DNA from: Planctomyces sp.
GTDB lineage: Bacteria; Planctomycetota; Planctomycetia; Planctomycetales; Planctomycetaceae
Reading direction: 5' to 3'
NCBI GenBank assembly: GCA_019636235.1
Contig: JAHBXW010000001.1
Coordinates: forward strand, 558,001-622,000
DNA: 64,000 nt
Shown: in pieces, positions 37,090 through 46,692 of the stretch
Layout: each line of letters begins with the position of its first letter
Numbering within the stretch: the first letter of the stretch is position 1
Notes under the pieces: generated by a model
What the model was told of the DNA's origin: nothing
The model's database searches: none
What the model saw: only the letters and a program-made list of their open reading frames with translations
Position numbers and translations under genes: made by a program

Positions 37090-38712
37090 ATGATGCAACG
37101 GCTCTGTGTGCTTATTCTCGATGACAGTCCCGAGGACCGGGAGACGATCGTCCGATCGCTGCGCGGCGACCCGGACGTCGAGTTCGAAACCATTCAGGCC
37201 GAGACGGCCGAACTGGGCGTCGTCGCCCTCCTGGCGCGGCGACCGGACTGCCTGATCCTTGACCACGACCTGCCCGACAGCAGCAGCCTGGAGGTCCTCG
37301 CCGAGCTGGGACGCCTGGACGGCGGCCTGCCCTGTGCCGTGATCGTCGTCACCGGCAAGGGCAGCGAGGCGCTGGCCGTCAATGCGCTCAAGAACGGCGC
37401 TCTGGACTACCTCGCCAAAGGCCGGCTGACGGCCGACCTCGTCCGCCAGACCGTCCGCAACGCCGTCGAAAAACACCGGCTGCTTCAGCGAATTGAGAAG
37501 CAGCAGCAGGAACTGGAAAGGCTGTACCGCGGCGAGCAACTGCGCGGCGCCGAGCTCGAGCGCCGTGTGACCGAACGCGATCAGTTTCTCGCGATGCTGT
37601 CGCACGAACTTCGAAATCCGCTGAGCGCGGTCATCACCGCGGCGCGGCTGTTGAATCACCCGCGGCTGGACGCCCGCGCCGACCGCGAGGCCCGGACGAT
37701 CATTGAGCGGCAGGTCGAACAGATCACCCGGCTGCTGGAGGACCTGCTCGACGTCTCGCGCGTCACGCTGGGGAAAATCGACCTCCGCGTCGGGATCCTG
37801 GATCTCAATGAAACGGTCGACGACGCCGTGCGATCAGTGTCCAGCCTCGCCGACCAGAACGGCGTCCACGTCGTGGTCTCGCCCTATCGCAGTCCGCTGA
37901 TGATCGAGGGTGATGCGACGCGCCTGCAGCAGATTCAATCGAACCTGTTGTCGAACGCGATCAAGTTCTCGCCGCGCGGCTCGAAAGTGATCCTTGAAGT
38001 CGATCGCGAATCCGGGAACGAGGAGCCGCAGTCCGGCGAACGGGCCGCCCCTCGCGAGTTCGCCGTCATCCGCGTCATCGACCAGGGCGCCGGCATCCGT
38101 CCGGAAATGATCGGCCGCATCTTCGACATGTTCGTCACGTCCGAGCAGCTGCTCGACCGCAGCAAGGGAGGGATGGGCGTCGGGTTGACTCTCGTCCGGG
38201 CGCTGACGGAACTGCACGGCGGAACAGTGACCGCCTGCAGCGAAGGCGTGGGGCACGGCAGTCGCTTCGAGGTCCGGCTGCCGCTGGCGACACCCTCAAA
38301 TCCGCCTGGGGATCAACCGCGCCAGGACCTGGCCGCGCAGGGGTGCCGCAAGCAGTTGCGGGTCGTGCTGGTCGAGGATCAGGCGGCGAACCGGCTGATG
38401 CTGTCCAAGCTGCTGGAACTGCAGGGACACGAGGTCTGGTCCGCCGAGGACGGGGCCGCGGGCGCAGCGCTGATCCTGCACAAGTCGCCCGACGTCGCGA
38501 TTGTGGACATCGGCCTGCCGGAGCTCGATGGTTATCAGGTGGCCCGGAAGGTGCGTTCGGAAGCCGCCGGCCGGAACGTCGTCCTGGTGGCGCTCACCGG
38601 CTATGGCCAGCCGTCCGACGTCGAGCAGGCGCTCGCCGCGGGCTTCGATCACCATCTGACAAAACCGCTGAGCCGCGCTGCGTTGGAACAGGTTCTGGAC
38701 GGCCTGCACTGA
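37090..38712 (+). CDS. Hybrid histidine kinase, REC-HisKA-HATPase-REC
   Basis: Protein of 540 residues. An N-terminal receiver comes first (LILDDSPEDRE; Asp58 in LILDHDLP; GALDYLAKG), then a coiled linker (residues about 130-160) and a kinase core with His172 in MLSHELRNPL, NLLSNAIKFSP, DQGAGIRPEM and GGMGVGLTL. A second receiver follows, with Asp473 in IVDIGLP and the Lys in LTKPL. It has no sensory or membrane domain, so its input is probably phosphotransfer into the first receiver, plausibly from the phytochrome. It begins five bases after the response regulator stop. The output is not encoded here. Confidence 0.94.
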   Translation: MMQRLCVLILDDSPEDRETIVRSLRGDPDVEFETIQAETAELGVVALLARRPDCLILDHDLPDSSSLEVLAELGRLDGGLPCAVIVVTGKGSEALAVNALKNGALDYLAKGRLTADLVRQTVRNAVEKHRLLQRIEKQQQELERLYRGEQLRGAELERRVTERDQFLAMLSHELRNPLSAVITAARLLNHPRLDARADREARTIIERQVEQITRLLEDLLDVSRVTLGKIDLRVGILDLNETVDDAVRSVSSLADQNGVHVVVSPYRSPLMIEGDATRLQQIQSNLLSNAIKFSPRGSKVILEVDRESGNEEPQSGERAAPREFAVIRVIDQGAGIRPEMIGRIFDMFVTSEQLLDRSKGGMGVGLTLVRALTELHGGTVTACSEGVGHGSRFEVRLPLATPSNPPGDQPRQDLAAQGCRKQLRVVLVEDQAANRLMLSKLLELQGHEVWSAEDGAAGAALILHKSPDVAIVDIGLPELDGYQVARKVRSEAAGRNVVLVALTGYGQPSDVEQALAAGFDHHLTKPLSRAALEQVLDGLH

Positions 38713-38721
38713 CGCCGGAAG

Positions 38722-38745
38722 CCGGCGGTCCCCTGCTCCCGCCGG
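38722..38745. terminator. Hairpin between convergent kinase and cytochrome genes
   Basis: CCGGCGG and CCGCCGG form a 7-base perfect stem with a 10-base loop, ten bases after the hybrid kinase stop. No T-run follows. Confidence 0.3.
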
Positions 38746-38776
38746 AGCGGAAGCGCACAGGCGTCTCCGTCCATGG

Positions 38777-41700
38777 TCACAGTCCCTCGGCGACGCCGTC
38801 CCCCGCGAGAGTCGTTCCCGTGCCGAGACTGCGCAGGTACGCGTACAGATCCGCCAGGTCCTGCGGCCCCAGATCCTTCAACAAACCGTTCGGCATCAAC
38901 GATTCGTTCAGCGTTCGTCGCGTCTCGATGTTCCTGGATTCGATCCGGAACGTCTGGTTTGTCGAGTTCCGCAGCACCAGGCCGTCCACGGACTCGTAGA
39001 CGATCAGCCCGGCGTACACCTCGCCGTCGACCGTCGCGATCATGGTCGTCTGGTACCGGGGCGAAACATCGCGACTGGGGTCCGCGATCGCCACAAACAG
39101 GTCCTCTCTCGAAAACCGCCGGGCGACTCCGTTGAGGTCCGGCCCCAGAGCGCGGCTGCTGCCATGGCACTGCACGCAGGCCCGGGATTCAAACAGCCGG
39201 CGGCCGCGCTGTTCATCCCCCTGCGACCAGTCCGCTTCGTCAAGCAGCGCGAAGAGCTGCGCCACGTCAACGCCGGAAGCGGCCGTCTGCCGTTCGAACT
39301 CTTCGGGATAGCGCTCGCGAATCGCATCCGTCCATTGCTGGATGCCGGCCTGCTGATCATCGCCGTCGCGTCCCAGCGAGTAGGCGAATCGCAGCCCCGT
39401 GTTGCGCTGCAGAACTTCAATCGCCTGATCGCGGGCCTCCCGTTCCTGGCCACGACTGCCCAGCCGCCGCAGAATTCGCACCAGCGCCACCTGCTCCTGC
39501 GGAGAATCTCCCGGTTCCAGCAGCAGCAGCGCTTTGACGCACTCCGCGAGGACGTCCAGCGGCGAGTTCTCCAGCCCTTCGACAAACAACGCGCGATGCT
39601 CGGACTGCGGGTCGGAGGCCAGCGCCGTCAGCACGGCGTTCCGCAGCGCGATGTCCTCGAACTTCGACAGCACGAGTTCCTGCGGCTCGGGCTCGAGCGA
39701 ATGGCTGAGCAGGAAGATGACGTCGCTGTTCCAGGCGTATTCGGGATCGGCCTTGATCTGCCTCAGGAAGGCGTCCACGGCGTCATGGAAGCGCTCCGGC
39801 GGCAACGCCATGACGAAGGCCACGTGCGCCGGCCGGCCGAATTGCGGCTGATCCAGCAGCGCCTCCGGCAGTTTCGAATCCGCATCGACGTGCGCCATGT
39901 ACATCTCGCCGATCCGGTCGTCCCAGTTGCTGTCCAGCGGCAGGCCGCGTGCCCGGATCTTTTGATCGAGTCCGACAATCGCGCGGGCAATGGCGGCCTG
40001 CGCGTCGCTGGAGCGGGCGGCCGGCAGCCGCGCCGAGATGATCAGCCAGTGCAGGTCCTCGACCGGGTCGGAACCCTCGGTGATCTGCGACAACACCGCT
40101 GACAGCAGCGCTGGATCGGCTGGCGCCAGCATTGCGAGGATTCGCCCCAGCTCCCGGTCCAACTCGACATCTCCCGTAGGAAACAGCTTGGCCACGGCTG
40201 CCAGCGCGGGCTGAGTCGCCTCCGCATGCCCCTCCAGCGATTCCCGACTGGCGTAACCTTCGAACACCCCCGCGATCTTGCCTTCGGGCGGCGCGAGATC
40301 GCCCAGCCCGATCTGCATCAACCGGGCGGCGTCGATCTTGAGTTCCCTGGGATGCCGGCCAGCCAGGACTCGCCGGGAGACATCAATCACGTAGGGCTGC
40401 ACGCCGGGATTTCGTTCGGCGTAGGCGGCGGCAATGGCGATTCCCGCCCGCCAGCCCGTCGCCGCCCCCGCCGCCGAAGCGTCCAGGTAGCCCTGCTGAT
40501 TCATCTTCGCGAGGATCCGCACCGCCGCCATTCGCACGTGCTGATCCGGGCTGTCGAGGCAATTGCCGATCGGCTCGGCCAACCGGTCCGCGATCTCGGG
40601 GGGCGCGGTCAACAGCGCTTCGAGCGCGTGCCGCTGGACGAACGCCGTCTCATCGCTGACGAAGGGCTCCAGCAGCCGGGCCGGATCCTGCCTGGGCATC
40701 GACCGGCCCAGCGACCAGGCCGCGCGTGCCCGCAGGTCCACGGAATCGACGGTCGCCAACGCCCGCGCCGCCGCCGCATCCAGTCCCCCGAACTTCTCGG
40801 TGAGGATCTCCAAGGCCCGCGCCCGGAGCTGCGGATCGAGCGCCGGATCGAGCACGGCATCGCGAAACGCCTCCGCCCCCAACTGCTGCGCCGCGGGCTC
40901 CCATTGACGCCGCGACCAGCTGCTCAACGGCTGGGGCGCCGACAGGCAGGCGATCAGCTTCTGGCGGCCTTCGAGCGACGCGATCTCCCGACCATCGGTT
41001 CGCGGTGCACGGTCTTTGGCCCGGATGCGATACACGCCCCCCCGGGTTCCGCGACCGCCGACGCTGACGTACAGCGACCCGTCCGGGCCGACTTCGGCGT
41101 CCGTCGGGGCGAACCCGTGCTCGCCAATCGCCGTCAAGAACGTCGTCGCCTCGCCGACCGCGGCGCTCCCGTTCCGGTTGAGCCGGACGGCGAACACCCG
41201 ACCGTAGGTCCAATCGAGGGCGAACAACGCGCCCTGGTACTCCTCGGGGAACTGCGTATGCCGATAGCAGACGACGCCCGTCGGCGAGCCGCGTCCGAAA
41301 TCGCCCGTCACGGGGGGCATGTCGAAGAAGCCGTTTGGCCGTTTCCAGTTGCGGCTCAGCCAGCCCGCGTGCGAGCCGGGCGCGGCCTGCAGAACGCGCG
41401 TCGGCACGTACCAGGGCAGCGAAATCTCGCGCTCGCCGTCGCTGTCGAAAGTGTAAATGTCCGTCTGCGCGTCGAAGTCAAAGTCGTACGCGTTGCGATA
41501 GCCATGCGCCACGACCTCTCCCCGCGTCAGATCCGGGCTGAGCCGCAGCAGCGTGCCACGCTCCGGGTTTCGGACGGGCGATTCCGGCAGCGTGATGTAG
41601 TTCTTGTCGATGCCGGCCATGTTTCCGCAGATCACGTACCACCACCCGTCCGGTCCGCGGCGGATGGCGTGCGAGTCGTGTTCGCCCCCCGCCTTGACCT

Positions 41701-42151
41701 GCAGAAACAGGTCCGGAGGGCCGTCCGCGACGTCATCCCCGTTCTCGTCGCGATAGCGGATCAGCCCGGCGTCCCCCGTACAGAGCAGGTCCCGCCCATG
41801 AAAGTAGAGGCCCTGGGCTCCGGTTTTCGGGCCGTCGACGAACTGCCGGAACGTGTCCGCGCGGCCGTCGCCGTCGGAATCGATCAGAATCCGCACGTAG
41901 CCGGCGCCGCTGACGACGACCCGCCCCTGCGAATCGACCGTCATTGCGAAAATGTCGTGCGCCAGCTCATCGTCGGCGTACAGCGTGACTTCGAATCCCG
42001 GAGGGGCCTGCACGCCGATCGACAGATCCGCCGCGGGAGTCGCCGACAGCGGGGCCAGCGTCAAGACGGCGACGCACAACATTCGCCGCAGCGCGGCGGG
42101 CGACAGACGGGCCAAAGTGCAGGCGCAGCTCATCCGGCGAGTGGGCATCAT
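38777..42151 (-). CDS. Giant secreted PVC-type protein: beta-propeller, HEAT region, cytochrome c
   Basis: Protein of 1124 residues. A signal peptide ends near residue 41 (LCVAVLTLAPLSATPAADLS). Then comes a sugar-dehydrogenase-like propeller (FAMTVDSQGRVVVSGAGYVR, GPDGSLYVSVGGRG), a long HEAT-like helical region (residues about 400-950), and a C-terminal cytochrome c domain with CVQCH (Cys992, Cys995, His996) followed by GPDLNGVARRFSREDL. It lacks the N-terminal sandwich of the protein at 22978-25992 but shares its other parts. A role in extracytoplasmic oxidation is inferred. It is convergent with the phytochrome operon. Confidence 0.92.
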   Translation of the reverse strand: MMPTRRMSCACTLARLSPAALRRMLCVAVLTLAPLSATPAADLSIGVQAPPGFEVTLYADDELAHDIFAMTVDSQGRVVVSGAGYVRILIDSDGDGRADTFRQFVDGPKTGAQGLYFHGRDLLCTGDAGLIRYRDENGDDVADGPPDLFLQVKAGGEHDSHAIRRGPDGWWYVICGNMAGIDKNYITLPESPVRNPERGTLLRLSPDLTRGEVVAHGYRNAYDFDFDAQTDIYTFDSDGEREISLPWYVPTRVLQAAPGSHAGWLSRNWKRPNGFFDMPPVTGDFGRGSPTGVVCYRHTQFPEEYQGALFALDWTYGRVFAVRLNRNGSAAVGEATTFLTAIGEHGFAPTDAEVGPDGSLYVSVGGRGTRGGVYRIRAKDRAPRTDGREIASLEGRQKLIACLSAPQPLSSWSRRQWEPAAQQLGAEAFRDAVLDPALDPQLRARALEILTEKFGGLDAAAARALATVDSVDLRARAAWSLGRSMPRQDPARLLEPFVSDETAFVQRHALEALLTAPPEIADRLAEPIGNCLDSPDQHVRMAAVRILAKMNQQGYLDASAAGAATGWRAGIAIAAAYAERNPGVQPYVIDVSRRVLAGRHPRELKIDAARLMQIGLGDLAPPEGKIAGVFEGYASRESLEGHAEATQPALAAVAKLFPTGDVELDRELGRILAMLAPADPALLSAVLSQITEGSDPVEDLHWLIISARLPAARSSDAQAAIARAIVGLDQKIRARGLPLDSNWDDRIGEMYMAHVDADSKLPEALLDQPQFGRPAHVAFVMALPPERFHDAVDAFLRQIKADPEYAWNSDVIFLLSHSLEPEPQELVLSKFEDIALRNAVLTALASDPQSEHRALFVEGLENSPLDVLAECVKALLLLEPGDSPQEQVALVRILRRLGSRGQEREARDQAIEVLQRNTGLRFAYSLGRDGDDQQAGIQQWTDAIRERYPEEFERQTAASGVDVAQLFALLDEADWSQGDEQRGRRLFESRACVQCHGSSRALGPDLNGVARRFSREDLFVAIADPSRDVSPRYQTTMIATVDGEVYAGLIVYESVDGLVLRNSTNQTFRIESRNIETRRTLNESLMPNGLLKDLGPQDLADLYAYLRSLGTGTTLAGDGVAEGL

Positions 42152-42434
42152 GCCAGTCAGCTTTCCATCGTAAGGGAGATCCGCGTCGCCGGATCATACG
42201 CCGGATCAAAAAGATCGGGCAACAGGCATCGTCCGCGGCGGACATTGGCGAGCGAGCCGCCGCCTGCCCCCTCGCGTTCCACGGCCCGCAGCGGACGCCG
42301 GCCCGTTCAAGTTTTTCCGCGAACCCGCGCATTGCTCCCGTTCGCCTGTTAAACTTCTGGCAACCCCACCTCGGCTGTGACTCGCGAGAAAGAAGCGATC
42401 CGGGGCCGCGAGTCCCTGCTGAATCGATCCTCCC

Positions 42435-44123
42435 ATGGCCAAGCTGATCGTTCTTCAGAGCGGACAGGTCACTCCCTTCGATCTGCGCTCGAATGAAATC
42501 ATCGTCGGGCGACTGCCGGAATGCGACATCCAGTTCAATTCCACGATGATTTCGCGCAAGCACGCGCGGCTGCTCCGCCAGGACGGGCAGGTCATCCTTG
42601 AGGACCTGGGCAGCGGCAACGGGACGTTCGTCAACGGCCGGCGGATCAACGCCAACGAGCCGATCACTCTCGCCAACGACGACCGCGTCAAGTTCGGGCC
42701 GATCCTCACCCGGTTTGAAGCGGACGATCCGAATCAGGCCGGCGGCGAAGACGATGATTCCAGCGGGCTCGGCGTCCGGATCAGCGCCGAAGACGGCGGC
42801 TCGACCATCATGGGGTCGCTCGACAACGCCCAGGGCTTCGGACTGCTGGACGTCCAGCCTGAAGCCAAGCTGAAGGCGGTTCTTGAAATCAGCCGCACGC
42901 TGGCCGGCACGCTCGAAATCGACAAGCTGCTGCCGAAGATTCTCGAGTCGCTGTTCGTGGTGTTCCCCCACGCCGATCGCGGGTGCATCCTGCTGAAGGA
43001 CGACGCTTCGGGAAAGCTGCTGCCGCGGGCGATGCAGCACCGCCGGGCGGACGAGGACGAGACAGTCAAGCTCAGCCGGACGGTGCTGGCCGCCGTGATG
43101 GAGGAGAAGAAGGCCATTTTGTCGGCCGATGCGGGGAGCGATTCGCGGTTCCAGGCGGCGGAGTCGATTTCGTCGCTGTCGATCCGGTCGATGATGTGCG
43201 TGCCGATGCTGGGACTGAGCGGCGACGTGACGGGCGTGATTCACATCGACACGCAGAATCCGCTGGCGCAGTTCCGCAAGGACGACCTGGAGATTCTGGT
43301 GGCCGTCGCCGGACAGGCGGCGATGTCGTACGAGAGCGCGCGGCTGCTGCACTCCTACGTGGAGAAGCAGAAGCAGGACAACGAGATGGCCATTGCGGCC
43401 AATGTCCAGCGGGCGCTGCTGCCGGACGGTTCTCCCCAGGTGCAGGGCTACGAGTTCTACACGGCTTACGAGGCGGCGCAGGCGGTCGGGGGCGATTACT
43501 ACGACATCATCCCGCTGTCGAACGGCCTGATCTGCCTGGCGTTCGGCGACGTGGCCGGCAAGGGCGTGCCCGCGTCGCTGGTCATGTCCCGGCTGTCGAG
43601 CGCCGTGCGCACCACGGTCGAATTCGTCAACACGCCGAACGTGGCGGTCGCGCGAATCAACAATCACATGTGCGCGAAGGCTGTCGAGGGACGCTTCGTG
43701 ACTTTCGTGCTTGTGATGCTCGACACCGTGAACCACACAATGTCGCTGGCGAACGCGGGTCACATGTCGCCCATGATCCGCCGGACCGACGAGTCGATCG
43801 AGGAGTTTGACGACACGACGGTCGGCATCCCGCTGGGAGTGATGGAGGACTTCGAGTTCGAACTCGTCTCACGGCCGATCGCGGACGGCGAGACGGTCGT
43901 CATTTACACGGACGGCGTCAGCGAAGCGATGAATCCCGCCGGCGACCTGTATGGCATGGAGCGGCTAAGGAAGCTGGTCAGCGGAACGTCTTCCCGCCCG
44001 ACCGAGTTGGGGCCGGTGATTCTGGGCGATGTCCGCAAACACGCGGCCGGCCGCGCGCAGAACGACGACATCACGCTGATGGCCTTTGGCCGAACAGGCG
44101 CCGCGCGCGGCGCCGAGGCCTGA
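42435..44123 (+). CDS. FHA-GAF-PP2C (RsbU/SpoIIE-type) phosphatase
   Basis: Protein of 562 residues. The N-terminal FHA domain covers about residues 1-95 ([33 protein letters not shown]) and binds phosphothreonine. A GAF domain spans about 145-300 ([20 protein letters not shown]). The C-terminal SpoIIE/PP2C phosphatase (about 330-555) has [36 protein letters not shown] and NDDITLMAF, keeping the metal-binding Asp residues. Such proteins dephosphorylate anti-anti-sigma factors in partner switching; the partner is not in the window. It is followed nine bases later by pgpA. Confidence 0.95.
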   Translation: MAKLIVLQSGQVTPFDLRSNEIIVGRLPECDIQFNSTMISRKHARLLRQDGQVILEDLGSGNGTFVNGRRINANEPITLANDDRVKFGPILTRFEADDPNQAGGEDDDSSGLGVRISAEDGGSTIMGSLDNAQGFGLLDVQPEAKLKAVLEISRTLAGTLEIDKLLPKILESLFVVFPHADRGCILLKDDASGKLLPRAMQHRRADEDETVKLSRTVLAAVMEEKKAILSADAGSDSRFQAAESISSLSIRSMMCVPMLGLSGDVTGVIHIDTQNPLAQFRKDDLEILVAVAGQAAMSYESARLLHSYVEKQKQDNEMAIAANVQRALLPDGSPQVQGYEFYTAYEAAQAVGGDYYDIIPLSNGLICLAFGDVAGKGVPASLVMSRLSSAVRTTVEFVNTPNVAVARINNHMCAKAVEGRFVTFVLVMLDTVNHTMSLANAGHMSPMIRRTDESIEEFDDTTVGIPLGVMEDFEFELVSRPIADGETVVIYTDGVSEAMNPAGDLYGMERLRKLVSGTSSRPTELGPVILGDVRKHAAGRAQNDDITLMAFGRTGAARGAEA

Positions 44124-44132
44124 CCCCAGCCG

Positions 44133-44618
44133 ATGCAACGCACGATCGTCGACAGGCTGGTGCTCTGGATTTGCGAAGGGTTCGGCCTGGGCCGCTCGCC
44201 CCTGGCGCCGGGCACCGTGGGCTCGCTGGGCGGGTTGTTGCTCGCCGCCCTGTTCAAAGTGCTGTTTCCGACGCCCTGGCAATATGCGGCGGCGACGCTG
44301 GCCGTGTGCGCCGTGGGCGTGCCGCTGTGTTCGCGCGCGACGGTGCTGCTGTCGTCCAAGGATCCGCAGAATGTCGTGCTCGACGAGATCGCGGCGGTGC
44401 TGCTGGTGTTCGTGTTCGTGGGCTGGTCCTGGCCAGCGGCGCTGTTGGGCCTGGCCATGTTCCGCGCGCTGGACATCACCAAGCCCTGGCCGGTGAGCGC
44501 GCTGGAGCGTCTGCCGCGCGGCTGGGGCGTGATGGCCGACGACCTGTTCTGCGGTCTGCTGGCCAGCCTCGCGCTGTACGTGCTCAGCATCATCCAGAGC
44601 CAGCCGGTCGGTTCCTGA
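44133..44618 (+). CDS. pgpA: Phosphatidylglycerophosphatase A
   Basis: Protein of 161 residues with about four membrane helices. It dephosphorylates phosphatidylglycerol phosphate to phosphatidylglycerol in the inner membrane. Family motifs are GLGRSPLAPGTVGSLGG, VLDEIAAVLL, RALDITKPWPV and GWGVMADDLFCG, which hold the conserved acidic residues. It follows the FHA-GAF phosphatase gene by nine bases and is probably co-transcribed with it, which is a chance-looking pairing. Confidence 0.95.
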   Translation: MQRTIVDRLVLWICEGFGLGRSPLAPGTVGSLGGLLLAALFKVLFPTPWQYAAATLAVCAVGVPLCSRATVLLSSKDPQNVVLDEIAAVLLVFVFVGWSWPAALLGLAMFRALDITKPWPVSALERLPRGWGVMADDLFCGLLASLALYVLSIIQSQPVGS

Positions 44619-44759
44619 TCGAGCGGCCATCGGCCCGTTTTCGCCGCCACAAAAGCCGTCCGCAAACTACTCTCTCCGTCAGGGAGTCCCTACACTCGGC
44701 AGCTCCGCGGGAGCCTCCCCGCTCCGTGCTCGACACGACATTGGAACCGGCGATTCAGG

Positions 44760-46604
44760 ATGAAGCGCACCGTCCCACTGCTGATCACGTCCTGCGTGGG
44801 CGCTTTGCTGATCGCGTCGACGTTCATCCCTGTCGCTCAGTCGTGGAGCGACCGGTTCATGATCTGGTTCGACATCCTCGCGGCGATCGCCTTCGTCCTC
44901 GGCGGAGGCAACCTTGTCGCTTCACAGCTGCGGAAGGTGAGCGACCGCCGCCCCGGCTGGGGCTATGCGCTCATCACGCTGATTTCGTTCCTGCTGATGC
45001 TGTCCTTCGGACTGCTGAAGCTGGGCGTGAAGCCCGCGCCGAACCAGGAGTACTTCGGCGAATCGTTCGCGCGGCTGCCGGTCGAGGCGCTCCCCGAGTT
45101 TCCCATGGCCGCCGACGTGCCAGCTTCCCTCCGCAGTCAACAGTTGCCCGCATCCGTCCGGAAGCAGGTCCGCTGGACGGAAGACGGCCTCGTGGTGAAC
45201 GGATGGCTGACCCCCGAACAGTCGGCGGATCTGGTGGGCCTGAATCCGGTTCTCGAATGGCAGTGCGCGATCGAGCGGCTGGCTGCCCAGGCGCAGCCGC
45301 CCGTGCCGCTGCAGGGCCGCCTGTTCTATCATCCGGACCACCGGGTGCTCGCCTTCCGGGGCTGGATGAGCGAGGCCGATGAAATCGAGCTCCGGGGCCT
45401 GGCCGACGGCCACTCGGCGTTCGAATCGGCTGCGACGCAGCTGGCCATCGCGGCGCGCCGCAAGACGACGGTCTCCGCCGCCCCGGCGCCCGAGGGCTTT
45501 CAGTTGCCCCCGTCGCTTTCCCAGAGCGTGACGATCGAAAACGGGCAGGCCTCAATTCTCGGGCCGATGTCCGCAGCCCAGCGAAACGCCCTCGCCACGG
45601 GTTCGCTGAACGCTCGCCGCGAACTCCCCGGGGACGCCACGCGGGACTCGATTCTCGCGGCGCTCACGGACGCTGGCCCGCTGACCGCCGAACAGCGCGC
45701 CGTCGTCGAGAAGCGTTTTCTGGACAACCCCGCCGACGCCCTGATCGCCGCAATCAACACCGCGGGCGTCTCGGCGCCGACAAGGAAGACGGCCTGCGAG
45801 CTGATGGCGGAGCGCAACGCCGGCGTCACCGACCTGGTCTCAGAAATTGCCGCGGGGCCCCCCAGCCTGTTGAACGCGGAGCAGGAAAATCTAATCCGCG
45901 AACGGCTGGGCGCTGCCCCCGTCGATTGGGACGCGCTGCCGACGGCGATTGAGGCGGCCGGTTCACTGACGCCTGCGCAGACTTCGTCAATCGCCGCGTT
46001 CCGCTCATCCCTGCCGACCACCGGCGCGCTGCGCCGCACTTTATTCGAGGATCTGCTGAGATCAGCGGCTGCTGACGCCAGCGCCGGGCGCCCGGCCCCG
46101 ACATTGAACGCCCAGCAGCGGACGCTGCTTCTGGCTCCGTATCTCGAGGAACACCGCTGGCGGCAAAGCGTCCGGGAACTGTTCCGCGCGGCGCACGTCG
46201 TGAAGTACCCGTGGTCGGGGGAGTTCAACCAACAGGGCGCGGCGTTCTGGTGGTGCTACGAATACATCTTCCAGCCGATCACAGCGATGATGTTCGCGCT
46301 GTTGGCGTTCTACGTGGCGTCGGCGGCGTTCCGCGCGTTCCGGGCGAAGAACGTCGAGGCGACACTGCTGCTGGGAACGGCCTTCATCATTCTGCTGGGC
46401 CGCACCTACGCGGGGGTGCTGCTGACCGACTGGCTGCCGAAGACGTCGCCGTTCCGGATGGAGAACCTGGCGGTCTACCTGATGAACGTGTTCAACTCGG
46501 CGGGGAACCGCGCAATCATGATCGGCATCGCGCTGGGCATCGCGTCGACGTCGCTGAAGATTCTGCTGGGCATTGATCGTTCGCATGTGGGAGGCAAGGA
46601 ATGA
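44760..46604 (+). CDS. Multi-pass membrane protein with internal repeats, function unknown
   Basis: Protein of 614 residues, family not recognised. Three N-terminal helices (about 5-27, 35-55, 69-90) and about three C-terminal ones (505-525, 533-555, 570-600) flank a 400-residue soluble part. In it, a strand-strand-helix unit ending G-W/P-L/M-T/S repeats near 137-161, 188-214 and 257-281. A short helix-start motif of the type L-T/N-A/P-E/A-Q recurs at 150, 270, 308, 371, 403 and 449 (LTPEQ, MSAAQ, LTAEQ, LNAEQ, LTPAQ, LNAQQ). No catalytic motif is visible. It is the first of three consecutive membrane genes. Confidence 0.82.
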   Translation: MKRTVPLLITSCVGALLIASTFIPVAQSWSDRFMIWFDILAAIAFVLGGGNLVASQLRKVSDRRPGWGYALITLISFLLMLSFGLLKLGVKPAPNQEYFGESFARLPVEALPEFPMAADVPASLRSQQLPASVRKQVRWTEDGLVVNGWLTPEQSADLVGLNPVLEWQCAIERLAAQAQPPVPLQGRLFYHPDHRVLAFRGWMSEADEIELRGLADGHSAFESAATQLAIAARRKTTVSAAPAPEGFQLPPSLSQSVTIENGQASILGPMSAAQRNALATGSLNARRELPGDATRDSILAALTDAGPLTAEQRAVVEKRFLDNPADALIAAINTAGVSAPTRKTACELMAERNAGVTDLVSEIAAGPPSLLNAEQENLIRERLGAAPVDWDALPTAIEAAGSLTPAQTSSIAAFRSSLPTTGALRRTLFEDLLRSAAADASAGRPAPTLNAQQRTLLLAPYLEEHRWRQSVRELFRAAHVVKYPWSGEFNQQGAAFWWCYEYIFQPITAMMFALLAFYVASAAFRAFRAKNVEATLLLGTAFIILLGRTYAGVLLTDWLPKTSPFRMENLAVYLMNVFNSAGNRAIMIGIALGIASTSLKILLGIDRSHVGGKE

Positions 46605-46692
46605 CGGAGCGACCGCTCATTCCCCCGCCCCCCCGAGATCACGGCCCCCGCCCCGCCCCTGTCCGCCGACATGGAATCCGTTGAGCGCCGGC

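Noticed and set aside
40226-42352. A 708-residue plus-strand frame opposite the giant cytochrome
   Set aside because: Arg/Gln-rich shadow of a minus-strand gene with propeller and CVQCH motifs.
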